Shown here: positions 63,845 through 64,000 of the stretch, one piece after another | Position numbering within the stretch: the stretch's first letter is position 1 | Layout: each line of letters begins with the position of its first letter | Assembly (NCBI RefSeq): GCF_002150765.1 | Contig: NZ_MUYM01000005.1 | Location: 1-64,000, forward strand | Reading direction: 5' to 3' | DNA: 64,000 bases | From: Lentzea kentuckyensis | Lineage (GTDB): Bacteria; Actinomycetota; Actinomycetes; Mycobacteriales; Pseudonocardiaceae | The notes under the pieces: model-generated | The model's input: the letters and a program-made list of their open reading frames with translations, nothing else | Told to the model about the DNA's origin: nothing | Databases searched by the model: none | Made by a program: the position numbers and the translations under genes

Positions 63845-64000
63845 TGCTGACCACCACTGGGAGCCGGAGCGGGAGCGGGGGCACCGGAGCCTCCACCCGA
63901 GCCGGAACCGCTGCCCGTACTGGAACGCCCGGAAGCCGCGGACCCGGCCTTGCCGAGACTGTAGGCACCGAGGCCGACACCGATCGCACCGGACTTCGCG
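63841..64000 (-). CDS. Partial Gly/Ser/Pro/Ala-rich protein (3' end)
   Basis: Only the last 52 codons are in the window. They encode KSGAIGVGLGAYSLGKAGSA followed by a Ser/Gly stretch and a Pro/Ala-rich tail ending SGGQQ. The gene continues past base 64000. It is coupled to the 63395 gene by a 4-bp overlap. A surface or ESX-type protein is possible. Confidence 0.6.
   Translation of the reverse strand, partial: AKSGAIGVGLGAYSLGKAGSAASGRSSTGSGSGSGGGSGAPAPAPAPSGGQQ

Overview
The window comes from a high-GC actinobacterium, most likely a member of the Pseudonocardiaceae (Lentzea, Saccharothrix, Amycolatopsis or a close relative). This is inferred from several things together: strong G/C preference at third codon positions, frequent GTG starts, 4-bp ATGA/GTGA gene overlaps, EspG/WXG100/PPE-like type VII secretion substrates, DUF3558 lipoproteins, SigE-family ECF sigma factors, a DasR-type operator before nagKA, and a purA / DUF3151 / fba order that also occurs in mycobacteria. 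The window is essentially all chromosome. I see no tRNA, rRNA, CRISPR array, transposase, integrase or att site, and no gene-free stretch over 300 bases.

Layout. (1) 1-11.1 kb: purine synthesis genes on the minus strand (purS-purQ-purL, purC, purB), mixed with a DUF3800-like protein, a reductase, a secreted trypsin-like protease, an MBL-fold hydrolase, a DUF2334 protein and a MOSC protein. (2) 11.1-14.4 kb: two modules of a SigE-family sigma factor plus a membrane-anchored partner, with a TetR regulator between them. (3) 14.4-18.1 kb: threonine aldolase, HAD hydrolase, potassium channel, a 49-aa membrane peptide and an aminotransferase. (4) 18.1-24.3 kb: a type VII secretion (ESX) substrate locus without the secretion machinery. 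It holds a WXG100-like lytic transglycosylase, a small WXG100-like protein, EspG, a PPE-like protein whose frame appears broken, a DUF3558 lipoprotein, another WXG100-like protein and a divergent membrane protein. (5) 24.3-36.9 kb: AraC regulator, ADP-ribosylglycohydrolase and purD; a TAXI-type TRAP transporter; a UBP zinc finger and Na+/H+ antiporter; a secreted glycerophosphodiesterase; and the sulfonate operon ssuC-ssuB-ssuA-ssuD. (6) 36.9-44 kb: purA, an Rv0358-like protein, a secreted HNH nuclease, FUSC exporter, DUF3151, an unknown polytopic protein and fbaA. (7) 44-47.1 kb: DUF427, aldo/keto reductase, SDR, YciI and a sigma factor. (8) 47.2-50.3 kb: nagK-nagA behind a DasR-type operator, a 64-aa membrane protein and DedA. 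(9) 50.3-56.8 kb: flavin monooxygenase plus TetR behind a palindromic operator, a Tat amidohydrolase, a GlcD-type oxidase, a second DedA and a secreted beta-helix protein. (10) 56.8-61.1 kb: a carbohydrate cluster (uridine-kinase-like and PfkB kinases, LacI regulator, TIM-barrel isomerase, GH76). (11) 61.1-64 kb: TrmH methyltransferase, DUF2784, pyrE, a scramblase-like protein, and two minus-strand genes, the last of them cut by the window edge.

The features most worth following up are the orphan ESX substrate locus with its transglycosylase effector, a stem-loop that masks the ribosome binding site of the secreted nuclease, a hairpin covering the ssuC start codon, a near-perfect 57-bp palindrome between two convergent genes, and two good operator candidates (nagKA and the flavin monooxygenase).
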